Below are positions 9,726 to 19,856 of a stretch of DNA of 64,000 bases, piece after piece (the stretch's first letter is position 1; every line of letters begins with the position of its first letter). The notes beneath the pieces were generated by a model that did not search any database, was not told the origin of the DNA, and worked only from the letters and a program-made list of their open reading frames with translations. The DNA comes from Clostridiales bacterium (GTDB lineage: Bacteria > Bacillota > Peptococcia > DRI-13 > UBA5745): contig WRIW01000001.1 of NCBI GenBank assembly GCA_009782505.1, positions 1 through 64,000 of the forward strand, written 5' to 3'. Both the position numbers and the translations under genes were made by a program.

Positions 9726-11191
9726 CAATACCGGCTAGATCAATCAAAGCATTTCTTTGTTTCGCCCTATGCCTTGCGCTGCTGTCAGAGGGGGCTTACA
9801 ACCGGACGGAAGGGGCGGCTATCCCCCAGGGTGAAGTCGTCGTCCGCGTTGCCCTGGGCCTGGGGCAAAAAGAAGCGGTGCTGACGGTAAGCCAAGGCGC
9901 TTATGGCATAAGCGACCCGGATAGTGGCGTGGAGGCGGGGAGACTTTCGCCCGGGGAGCGTATCACAGCCTCGCCTTCAGGCATCGGGTTGGTCATATCC
10001 GGCGACGGCGGATATCCGGGCGCAAGCGGCAGCCGTATCCTACTGGCGCCCATGGATGCGGGGCATGGCGTCGTCACCTACGGCGCGCGCTCCTACCGCG
10101 GGGCTATCGTGGTCGAGAACAAAAACGGTTTATTGAATGTGATCAACATATTGGACGTCGACCTCTATCTGCTGGGCGTGCTGCCTATGGAAATGGGGCT
10201 CTCCACCGCCCCCGCAGAAGCGCTGAAAGCCCAGGCGGTGGTCAGCCGGACCTACGCGCTGAAAAAGAAAAACCCAGCCGCTTCTTACGATCTGGTGTCC
10301 GGCTCAAGCGACCAACTCTACGGCGGCTTTGGCAGCGAGAAGGAGCATACCACGGCGGCAGTGGAAGCCACCGCCGGGCAAGGGATATACTACGACGGCC
10401 GACTCATCGAGGCTTTTTTCTCCTCAAACAGCGGCGGATATACCGAGGACGCGGAGAATGTCTGGAACGAATCTCTGCCCTATGCTAAAGCGGTCGCTTC
10501 CCCTTACGACGCTTTCGCCCTGGAAGCCGCCCAGGACGCCAACGGGTATCCCGGCAACACCTATAGCTGGCAGGTGCGCTATACCATAAGCGAGCTGCAA
10601 AGCATGATAGGGAAGTGGAACCAGGACAATCCGTCCTCGCCCATCAACATAGGGAGCCTGCAGTCCCTCAGCGCTCACGCCTTCGCCTTCGACCCCGCCA
10701 CAAGAAGGGTCACGGATCAGGCGAACGAAAGCGGCCGCATCACCCGGCTTGACCTCGCCGGCAGCGGTGGAGCATACTCGCTATACCGGGAAGGCGTACG
10801 GTCGTTCCTGGGCTTGCGCAGCGCCATGTTCACCCTCATCCCGGAAGGGGGCATAGCGGTCAGAAACGGCGCCGGGGCCGTGGTCATGCTGGGGCAGGGC
10901 ATAGCTGAATCCAAGGGTATCACCGCGGGCGGGCAGGCGGAGGATATCAACCCCGGCGGCAATAGTTTTTTCATCGCCACCGCGGACGGGGTCGTCGAAA
11001 TGAGCAAAAATGACGCGGGTACCGTCACGGCTTACGTCTTCGACGGCAAGGGTTACGGTCACGGCGTGGGCCTCAGCCAATGGGGCGCCATCGGCATGGC
11101 GCAAGCGGGCATGACATACGGGCAGATCATCGAGTACTACTATAATCAAAATAAAAACGACGGCAGACTGGCCGTGATGGCGGTACAGTAA
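9722..11191 (+). CDS. SpoIID/LytB domain protein (secreted)
   Basis: Signal-like N-terminus from ATG 9722 (ATGA overlap with queH); LYLLGVLPMEMGLSTAPAEALKAQAVVSRTYAL; GYGHGVGLSQWGAIGMA. Confidence 0.9.
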   Translation: MTIPARSIKAFLCFALCLALLSEGAYNRTEGAAIPQGEVVVRVALGLGQKEAVLTVSQGAYGISDPDSGVEAGRLSPGERITASPSGIGLVISGDGGYPGASGSRILLAPMDAGHGVVTYGARSYRGAIVVENKNGLLNVINILDVDLYLLGVLPMEMGLSTAPAEALKAQAVVSRTYALKKKNPAASYDLVSGSSDQLYGGFGSEKEHTTAAVEATAGQGIYYDGRLIEAFFSSNSGGYTEDAENVWNESLPYAKAVASPYDAFALEAAQDANGYPGNTYSWQVRYTISELQSMIGKWNQDNPSSPINIGSLQSLSAHAFAFDPATRRVTDQANESGRITRLDLAGSGGAYSLYREGVRSFLGLRSAMFTLIPEGGIAVRNGAGAVVMLGQGIAESKGITAGGQAEDINPGGNSFFIATADGVVEMSKNDAGTVTAYVFDGKGYGHGVGLSQWGAIGMAQAGMTYGQIIEYYYNQNKNDGRLAVMAVQ

Positions 11192-11192
11192 G

Positions 11193-12209
11193 ATGGATAT
11201 CTCCTTATTTGATTATGACTTGCCAAAGGAGTTGATCGCGCAGAAGCCCATCGAGCCAAGGGATCATTCCCGTATGCTTGTTCTGTCGGAGGGAGGGCTG
11301 GCCCACGACCGTTTTTATCATCTTCCCCACTATCTGAAACCCGGCGACCTTCTGGTCTTCAATCGAACCAGAGTGCTGCCCGCAAGGCTTTTGGGAAGAA
11401 AGGCGGATACCGGCGGCCGCGCCGAGTGCTTTCTTCTCCATCAGGTATCGCCGGAGGTATGGTCATGCCTGGTCAGGCCGGGCAGGCGCATTGCCCCGGG
11501 CGTGAGGCTGGTATTCGGGGACGGAGGGTTGGAAGGGCTCGTCGAAGAACGGACGGAAGGGGGGGGCCGCCTTGTCCGCTTCCGCTGGCAGGGGGATTTC
11601 GAAGCCGCGCTCAACCGGGCGGGGCAGGTACCGCTGCCGCCCTACATCCATGAGAAGCTTGACGACCCGGAACGGTACCAGACGGTATACGGAGATAAAC
11701 CCGGCTCAGCCGCGTCGCCCACAGCGGGGCTGCATTTCACGGAAGACGCCCTTTCCGGATTACGCGCCAAGGGCGTAGAGTTGGCGCAGGTGCTGCTCCA
11801 CGTGGGCCTGGGCACCTTCCGCCCCGTGGATACGCAGGTCGTCGAAGACCACAAGATGCACAAGGAGTACTGCGAGGTAAGCGAAGAGGCGGCTCAAGCG
11901 GTGAACCGGGCGAAGGGCGAGGGGCGGCGCGTCGTGGCGGTGGGCACGACGGCGCTGCGCACCCTGGAAGCCATGGGCAAGACCGGCGCCTTGCAAGCCG
12001 GCGCCGGGTGGACGGATCTATACATCTATCCGGGGTACCGTTTCAACATGACCGACGGCCTGCTTACGAATTTCCACCTGCCCAGATCCAGCCTGCTCAT
12101 GCTGGTGAGCGCCCTGGCGGGCAGGGAGCGTGTCATGGAGGCGTACCAGGAAGCCATACGGGAGGGCTACCGCTTCTTTTCCTTTGGCGACGCCATGCTG
12201 ATTTTATAA
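11193..12209 (+). CDS. queA: tRNA preQ1(34) S-adenosylmethionine ribosyltransferase-isomerase QueA
   Basis: FDYDLPKELIAQKPIEPRDHSRML; FNRTRVLPARL. Confidence 0.97.
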   Translation: MDISLFDYDLPKELIAQKPIEPRDHSRMLVLSEGGLAHDRFYHLPHYLKPGDLLVFNRTRVLPARLLGRKADTGGRAECFLLHQVSPEVWSCLVRPGRRIAPGVRLVFGDGGLEGLVEERTEGGGRLVRFRWQGDFEAALNRAGQVPLPPYIHEKLDDPERYQTVYGDKPGSAASPTAGLHFTEDALSGLRAKGVELAQVLLHVGLGTFRPVDTQVVEDHKMHKEYCEVSEEAAQAVNRAKGEGRRVVAVGTTALRTLEAMGKTGALQAGAGWTDLYIYPGYRFNMTDGLLTNFHLPRSSLLMLVSALAGRERVMEAYQEAIREGYRFFSFGDAMLIL

Positions 12210-13368
<1,159 letters not shown>

Positions 13369-13397
13369 TTGCATACATTTCCATTTTATAGTATTAT
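13369..13397 (+). promoter_or_regulatory. Sigma-A promoter TTGCAT-N17-TATTAT upstream of yajC-secDF
   Basis: 17-nt spacing in an AT-rich gap, immediately after the tgt terminator. Confidence 0.7.
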
Positions 13398-13439
13398 TCT
13401 TTTTATAGTCTTACATAAGAGCAGCGAGGAGGTTTTTTC

Positions 13440-13793
13440 GTGCCGGACCAATATTTAACTATTCTATGGGTCGTGGGGATTGGGGCGTTGATGTACTTTA
13501 TGATGATCAGGCCCCAGCGTAAGCAGCAGAAGGCGAAAGCGGCGATGATGAGCAGCCTGAAGAAGGGCGACAGGGTCGTCACCGCGGGGGGTATCTACGG
13601 CATCGTGAGAAGCGTGAAGGACGACAAGGTGACCCTTGAGATCGCTTCCGAGGTATATGTGCAGTTCACCAAAAGCGCGGTGGGGAGCATTTTGCGCAGC
13701 AACGAATCGAAAGCGTCCGCTCCGGAACCCGATACGGTCATGGACAGCGATACCGAAGACGCCGAGTACGTCGTCGAGCAGGATGAAGAATAA
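13440..13793 (+). CDS. yajC: Preprotein translocase subunit YajC
   Basis: GTG start; MIRPQRKQQK, LKKGDRVVTAGGIYGIV; followed by secDF. Confidence 0.95.
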   Translation: MPDQYLTILWVVGIGALMYFMMIRPQRKQQKAKAAMMSSLKKGDRVVTAGGIYGIVRSVKDDKVTLEIASEVYVQFTKSAVGSILRSNESKASAPEPDTVMDSDTEDAEYVVEQDEE

Positions 13794-13817
13794 CCCCCGT
13801 GACGAAGGAGGAAGCTG

Positions 13818-15119
13818 ATGAAAACCGGTAAGGCGGCGGCTGTGCTCGTGGTTCTTGTATTGACCATCGCCAGCGCTATCCTGGGGATCACCTATCTAGG
13901 GCAGTATCTAAAGCTTGGTTTGGACTTGAAAGGCGGCGTGCAGGTGCGCGTACAGGCCCAGGGCGACGCGACCAAGGAAGAGATGGACAAGGTCATGTCC
14001 ATCATGAACATGCGTATCAACAGCTTGGGCGTAACGGAGCCCTCCATCCAGCGCGAGGGCGCTAACCGGGTACTGATCGAGCTGCCCGGCGTCCAGGACC
14101 CGGAGGAGGCCATCGCCATGATCGGCAAGACCGCCTACCTGACCTTCGGCATCTTTGATGAAGAGGGCAATGTGGGCATTGTGCTGGACGGGAGCCATCT
14201 GGTCAACGCCCAGGAAGCGCTGCAGCCGGCGAGTACCCAGCCGGGGAGTATGCAGTTTGGCGACGAATATGTGGTGAGGCTGGACTTCGACAACGAAGGG
14301 AAACAGATATTCGCGGAGACCACGCAGTACCTGGTGGATACCTACCCCAACCTGTCCATATATGACGCCTCTTACAGCGGGGATTGGCGCCGCAATATCG
14401 CGATTTTTCTCGATGACGACATTATCTCCGTCCCCTTTGTCAGCGTCGCGATCCCTACGGGCGAAGCGGTGATCACCGGCTACAAGAGCCTTGCGGAAGC
14501 CAGGCAGCTCGCGTTGCTGCTTAAGTCCGGCGCTTTGCCGGTACCTGTGGAAATCGTCGAGAAGCGCACCATAGGCCCCACCCTGGGCGCCGACTCCATC
14601 AAGAAGAGCCAGACCGCCGGGCTTATCGGGCTTGCTCTGGTCATCATCTTTGTCCTGGTCGTATACAGGCTGCCGGGTGTGATCGCCGGATTCTCCCTCG
14701 TCCTGTACAGCGTGCTTCTCCTGTCGGTGATGGCCCTCATCCGGGCGACGCTGACCTTGCCGGGGATACTGGGCATCGTGCTCTCCATCGGCATGTGCGT
14801 GGATTCCAACATCATCATCTACGAGAGGTTGAAGGACGAGCTACGCTCGGGCAAGACCCTTCGCTCCGCGATCAACTCAGGCTTCTCCAGAGCGCTGTGG
14901 ACCATCATCGACTCAAACGTGACCACGCTGATCGCCGCCGCGGTATTATTCTGGAAGGGGACCGGCAGCATAAAAGGCTTCGCCGTCACCCTGAGCATCG
15001 GAATATTGATCAGCATGTTTACCGCCATTGTATATACAAGGTTCCTGCTTAAAAACACCGCCGAGTCGGGGCTTTTTGCCAACCTGGCCCTGTATGGCGT
15101 GAAAGGAGCGGGAAAATGA
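13818..15119 (+). CDS. secD: Protein translocase subunit SecD
   Basis: LGLDLKGGVQVRVQ, GVTEPSIQREGANRVLIELPG, VDSNIIIYERLKDELR. Confidence 0.96.
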   Translation: MKTGKAAAVLVVLVLTIASAILGITYLGQYLKLGLDLKGGVQVRVQAQGDATKEEMDKVMSIMNMRINSLGVTEPSIQREGANRVLIELPGVQDPEEAIAMIGKTAYLTFGIFDEEGNVGIVLDGSHLVNAQEALQPASTQPGSMQFGDEYVVRLDFDNEGKQIFAETTQYLVDTYPNLSIYDASYSGDWRRNIAIFLDDDIISVPFVSVAIPTGEAVITGYKSLAEARQLALLLKSGALPVPVEIVEKRTIGPTLGADSIKKSQTAGLIGLALVIIFVLVVYRLPGVIAGFSLVLYSVLLLSVMALIRATLTLPGILGIVLSIGMCVDSNIIIYERLKDELRSGKTLRSAINSGFSRALWTIIDSNVTTLIAAAVLFWKGTGSIKGFAVTLSIGILISMFTAIVYTRFLLKNTAESGLFANLALYGVKGAGK

Positions 15120-15988
15120 AAACAGAATTGAATTTTAACTTTCATCAAAAGCGGAAGTTTTTCTATGTCGCCTCGGCTGTCCTTCTGGTCGTCGGGCTCG
15201 TCTCCCTGATATTTCAGGGCTTGAACCAAGGTATAGAGTTTCAAAGCGGCACTTTGATGGATCTGAAGTTCGACGACAGCGCCGTATCCATGGAGCAGGT
15301 CCGTCAGGTACTGGCGGAGTACGGCTTGGAGAACAGCAGCATCACGCTGGATAGCGAAGGGACCTATGTCATCAAATCCCTCGAGCTAAGCGAGGAGACC
15401 CAAACAAGCGTCATGGCGTCATTCCTTAGCCAACTTGGCGGGTACGATATGAAGAGGATAGAGAGCGTGGGTCCCATCGTCGGGAAGGAACTCACGCAAA
15501 ACGCCATCATCGCCTTATCCATCGCTTCGGCACTGATGCTCGTCTACATATCGATACGGTTCCAGTGGAAGTTCGCCGTGGCTGCTATACTCTGCCTCGT
15601 CCATGATTCGCTGATCATGCTGGGCTTTTTCTCCTTATTTCAGTTCGAGGTGGAGAGCTCTTTCATCGCGGCGGTGCTGACCACGATCGGGTATTCCATC
15701 AACAACACCATAGTCGTATTTGACCGGATACGGGAAAACATGAAGTTGAATCCGAAGTGGAAAGGGGAGGAGCTTATCAACAGAAGCATCAACCAAACCC
15801 TTATCCGCTCCATCAATCTCGCCATGACCGTAGCGCTGGTACTGGGGGCGCTCATCATCCTTGGGGGCAAGACTACCCGTGTCTTCGCCATTGCCCTTAT
15901 GGTGGGCAATATCTCCGGGTTCTATTCGTCGGCGTTTATCTCCGGGAACCTGTGGCTGGAATTCAAACCTGACGTGAAAACGGGTTAG
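15116..15988 (+). CDS. secF: Protein translocase subunit SecF
   Basis: VGPIVGKELTQNAI, GYSINNTIVVFDRIREN. Confidence 0.96.
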   Translation: MKTELNFNFHQKRKFFYVASAVLLVVGLVSLIFQGLNQGIEFQSGTLMDLKFDDSAVSMEQVRQVLAEYGLENSSITLDSEGTYVIKSLELSEETQTSVMASFLSQLGGYDMKRIESVGPIVGKELTQNAIIALSIASALMLVYISIRFQWKFAVAAILCLVHDSLIMLGFFSLFQFEVESSFIAAVLTTIGYSINNTIVVFDRIRENMKLNPKWKGEELINRSINQTLIRSINLAMTVALVLGALIILGGKTTRVFAIALMVGNISGFYSSAFISGNLWLEFKPDVKTG

Positions 15989-16054
15989 CGGCGTCCGGCT
16001 TAACCCGCGCCGGCTTGGTAAGCCGATGCGGCAATCACAAAGGGGGTATGATCC

Positions 16055-16642
16055 ATGCAGGTACAACTTATCCTGATCCTGATTTTTGCCATCATCGTGG
16101 CGGCTTTCTCCGTCCAAAACACCATGGCGGTGGTGATACGTTTCCTGTTCTGGGAGGCGAACCTTTCCCTGGTGCTGGTCATACTGGGATCCATCGCCCT
16201 GGGCGCTGTATTTATCTATCTCGTGGACCTGGCGAAGCAGATACAGGTCAAGCGGGAGATGAAGGAGCTCAATCAACGGGTCGCCGCCCTTACCGGGGAA
16301 AAGGAAGCCCTGGAGCGCGCCCTTGCCGGGCTGCAGGGCGCGCCGGAGCAAGCCGGGTACGGCGACGAAGCCGGGACGGGGCAGCAGGATATACCGCCCG
16401 TGCAGTATGAGGCCCAGGCGCCCCCGCAGCATGATACGCCTGCCGGGCAGCCGACGTACGGCGATGAGCTTTCGATGCCGCTCGTTGAAGCGCAGGTTGC
16501 CGAGCTCCAGGCTGTGCCCCAGGCCGAGGCGCAGCCGGCGCCTAAGTTTGACCCGGAGACCGGCTTGCCGCTCTCACCGGGGGAGATCACGACCCTGGAG
16601 GAGCTTGACCGGATGATCGGGAGCGCAGATGACGGGCCGTAA
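16055..16642 (+). CDS. LapA-like (DUF1049) membrane protein with Pro/Gln/Ala-rich C-terminus
   Basis: Two TM helices, VQNTMAVVIRFLFWEANLSLVLVILGSIALGAV; low-complexity tail. Confidence 0.75.
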   Translation: MQVQLILILIFAIIVAAFSVQNTMAVVIRFLFWEANLSLVLVILGSIALGAVFIYLVDLAKQIQVKREMKELNQRVAALTGEKEALERALAGLQGAPEQAGYGDEAGTGQQDIPPVQYEAQAPPQHDTPAGQPTYGDELSMPLVEAQVAELQAVPQAEAQPAPKFDPETGLPLSPGEITTLEELDRMIGSADDGP

Positions 16643-19600
16643 GCGCAAGAAGTGGAGAATCAAAGGCGACGCGTCGGCCTCAGGCGTTTCGCCTACCGGC
16701 CCCCTGGGCCTTCTGCCGCTGACCGACGAACTGCTGCGCGGGAGAGGCTTCCGTGAAGCGGGCGAGCAGCTCGGTTTCCTGAAGCATAGCGAGCTTGCGG
16801 ATCTGTCGGATCTCCGGCGGCTGCCCGGGATGGCCGCGGCGATACAGGCGATCAGGGAAGCTGTAGGGGAACGCAAGAAAATATGGATCTACGGCGATTA
16901 TGACGCCGACGGTATGACAGCCACCGCCTTGCTGATAAAAGCCTTAGCTTGTCTGGGCAGCAAGGCGGATTATTATATCCCCCATCGTTTCGAGGAGGGG
17001 TACGGGCTGCACAAGGAAGCCCTTCGCCAGATCAGGGATCAGGGGGCTGAGCTCCTCATCACCGTGGACTGTGGCGTCGCTTCCGCGGATGAAGCCGCTT
17101 TCGCCGCCTCGATAGGCTTGCCCCTCATCGTCACCGACCATCACCGGCCTCAGGATGAGCTGCCCGAAGCTCTGGCGCTCATCGACCCTGAGCTGATGGA
17201 GGAGCCGGGGGAAAGCAGGGGGCTCTCAGGGGCGGGGGTGGCTTTCGCCCTTGCCTACTGCCTCTATCAGGAGCTGGGCGCCGACGGGGACTTGACGGAA
17301 CTGGCCCAGCTAGCCGCTATAGGCTGCCTGGCGGACGGCATGCCCATGATAGGGGATAGCCGTGTGCTGACAGCCCTGGGGCTGGAGGGGATGAACCTCC
17401 ATCCTCTGCCGGGGATTTTGGCCATGGCAGTCAATGCCGGGCTGGACGGCAAAACCATCAACGAAAGCCATGTGGTGTTTACCTTCGCCCCCCGGCTGAA
17501 CGCCTCCGGGCGCCTTGAGGACCCCAACCTGGGCGTGAAGCTGCTCCTGGCGGAAAGCAGGCGTGAAGCCGACCCCTATGTGCAGCAGTTGGAGGCGCTT
17601 AACAAACGCCGCCAGGAATTGGACAGCGGTATCTATGAGGAGCTGGCCGGGCGGATATCCGAAACGCCGGAGTTGGCGGAGCCCCCGGTGCTCATCTTCG
17701 CCGGGGAAGGTTGGCACGTCGGGGTCATCGGCATTACAGCTACGCGGCTTTTGGAAAAGTACCGAAAGCCCGTCATCCTTATCTCCTTTGACGGCGAGAC
17801 CGGGCGGGGCAGCGGAAGGAGCCTGCCGGGGTATTCGCTGCACCAGGCGCTGGCCGGCGCCGCCGGGCTGCTGAGCGCCTTTGGGGGCCATGAGTACGCC
17901 TGCGGCCTGCGGATAGACCGGGGCAACCTGGAATCATTCCGGACCCGGATGCTGGCCTTCGCGCCGGCCCCCGGGCAGGGGCAAGGGGAGGAAAGCGAAG
18001 ATGAGACCGAAGGGGAGATCGAAGCGGATCTTATCGTCTCCCCGGGCCAGATGACCTTGCGTTGCGCGGAGGATCTGGAGAGGCTTGCCCCTTTCGGCGC
18101 CGGGAACCCAAGGCCCCTGTTCGTATTGCTTTCGATGAAGCTGACGGAGCAAAAACCCATGGGGCGGGATAAGCGGCACTATCAGCTTTTCTACAAGCCG
18201 GACCTGCCGGAAACCGCTTCTTTTGTGGCTTTCAATATGGAAGACGCCATTTTTTACCCCCAAGTGGGGAAAGTCTATGATTTGCTCTTCCAGCCGGAGA
18301 TCAACGAATGGCAAGGCCGGCGCTCCCTGCGCCTTGTACTGAAGGATTTCCGCGAAAGCGAAGGCCCATCCGCCGGCAGCGGCAAGGCTTCGGGGAAACC
18401 CCCGGACTGGTCGGTTTACCGGGAGAATATTCTTGGGGCCAAAGACTACCGGGACAAGCAGATCGAGGCCCTGGACGCCCTGGCGGCGGGCAGAAACACC
18501 ATGCTGATGATGGCCACGGGCAGGGGGAAGACGGCTGTGTTTCAAACGGCAGCGGCAGCCATGGGCCCACTGAACATCTGCATCGTCGTCTATCCCCTGC
18601 GCTCCCTGGCCCGGGATCAGATCGGCCGCATGGAGAAAGCTCTGGGACCCCTGGGGATACACGCGGCCCTGGCGTGGGGCGGGCTGGATCACTGGGAAAA
18701 GCGGTTTTTTTTCAACGAACTGTATCAAGGAAGGATACGCTTCGTCATCTCCACCGCCGAATTCCTCCAGGCTCATCTGGATAAATTCGAGCCCGTAGCG
18801 GAGCGTATAGGCTTATTCGTGGTGGATGAAGCCCATCACCTGGGGACGAGCCACCGCCAGGCGTACAGGGATCTGCAGAAAACATGGCATCGGCTGGGGT
18901 CCCCCTTATTTCTTGCCACCACCGCCACCGCCGACGATGCCTGCGCGGACAAGATCATCCGGGACTTCAACATCGCCAGCCTGGTGACCGAGGAGCATTG
19001 CCGGGAAAACCTGACCCTCCGGGACGGCAGGGGCAGGGACAACGAGGGGAAGTTAGCTTATCTCCTGGGCGAGGTACAGCCCGGGGGCAAAATGATCATC
19101 TACGTCAACAGCCGCCCGCTGACGGAAGAAATATGCCGGGCTTTGCAGGACAATCTGCCCTCAATGAAGAATAGTATCGGCTACTACCACGGGGGGTTGC
19201 CGCCTGAATCCCGCCAGGAGGCGGAGAAGGCTTTTCGCGCCGGGGAATGGCAGATACTGGTCAGCACCAGCGCTTTCGGGGAAGGCGCGGACATCCCGGA
19301 CATACGGGATGTAGTCCTCTATCATCTCTGCTTCTCCCGGGCTGAGTACAATCAGCTGTCCGGGCGGGCGGGGCGCGACGGGCAGACCGCGCGGATACAT
19401 CTGCTGTATAATAAGAAAGACGAGGAACTGAACCGGCTGCTCCTGCGGGAGGAAGCGCCGGACAGGGAGGTGCTGGGCGGCTTTTATCTGTATCTGCGGG
19501 AGAAAGCCGCGGTTGCCAACCCCCTGAGCATATCCGACGAAGACATGGCCCGGGAAGTGGCGCAGAGGGGTTATCACGGCTTCAGCGGCAAGACCGCGGG

Positions 19601-19856
19601 GTACTGCCTGGGCATACTGGAGGAGATCAGCCTGCTGCTCAGGGAGGAAACCGAAGGCCGCAGGGACGTCCATATGGCGCCGCCGCCCCCGGCGAGGCTG
19701 GATTTAAAGCAATCGTCCCTCTATATGGAAGGGCAGAAAAATGTCATCCTGTTTGAAGAATACGTGAACCTTGCTTTCTCGCCGGATCTGCCCCGGCTGC
19801 TCGAAGGCGTCAACCGGCCTATACTGCCTGAAAGGAGGCGGAACCATGACGGATGA
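16629..19856 (+). CDS. recJ: Single-stranded-DNA-specific exonuclease RecJ fused to a RecQ-like SF2 helicase
   Basis: N-terminal DHH motifs (GDYDADGMTATALL, VTDHHRP), DHHA1 (FGGHEYACGL), OB-like segment; C-terminal helicase motifs I (ATGRGKTAVFQ), II (VVDEAHHLG), III (LATTATA), V/VI (STSAFGEGADIPDI, QLSGRAGRDGQ). Confidence 0.93.
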   Translation: MTGRKRKKWRIKGDASASGVSPTGPLGLLPLTDELLRGRGFREAGEQLGFLKHSELADLSDLRRLPGMAAAIQAIREAVGERKKIWIYGDYDADGMTATALLIKALACLGSKADYYIPHRFEEGYGLHKEALRQIRDQGAELLITVDCGVASADEAAFAASIGLPLIVTDHHRPQDELPEALALIDPELMEEPGESRGLSGAGVAFALAYCLYQELGADGDLTELAQLAAIGCLADGMPMIGDSRVLTALGLEGMNLHPLPGILAMAVNAGLDGKTINESHVVFTFAPRLNASGRLEDPNLGVKLLLAESRREADPYVQQLEALNKRRQELDSGIYEELAGRISETPELAEPPVLIFAGEGWHVGVIGITATRLLEKYRKPVILISFDGETGRGSGRSLPGYSLHQALAGAAGLLSAFGGHEYACGLRIDRGNLESFRTRMLAFAPAPGQGQGEESEDETEGEIEADLIVSPGQMTLRCAEDLERLAPFGAGNPRPLFVLLSMKLTEQKPMGRDKRHYQLFYKPDLPETASFVAFNMEDAIFYPQVGKVYDLLFQPEINEWQGRRSLRLVLKDFRESEGPSAGSGKASGKPPDWSVYRENILGAKDYRDKQIEALDALAAGRNTMLMMATGRGKTAVFQTAAAAMGPLNICIVVYPLRSLARDQIGRMEKALGPLGIHAALAWGGLDHWEKRFFFNELYQGRIRFVISTAEFLQAHLDKFEPVAERIGLFVVDEAHHLGTSHRQAYRDLQKTWHRLGSPLFLATTATADDACADKIIRDFNIASLVTEEHCRENLTLRDGRGRDNEGKLAYLLGEVQPGGKMIIYVNSRPLTEEICRALQDNLPSMKNSIGYYHGGLPPESRQEAEKAFRAGEWQILVSTSAFGEGADIPDIRDVVLYHLCFSRAEYNQLSGRAGRDGQTARIHLLYNKKDEELNRLLLREEAPDREVLGGFYLYLREKAAVANPLSISDEDMAREVAQRGYHGFSGKTAGYCLGILEEISLLLREETEGRRDVHMAPPPPARLDLKQSSLYMEGQKNVILFEEYVNLAFSPDLPRLLEGVNRPILPERRRNHDG

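Noticed and set aside
18308-18784. Alternative-frame ORFs inside recJ-helicase
   Set aside because: Out-of-frame Gly/Arg/Pro-rich translations typical of GC-rich shadow frames.
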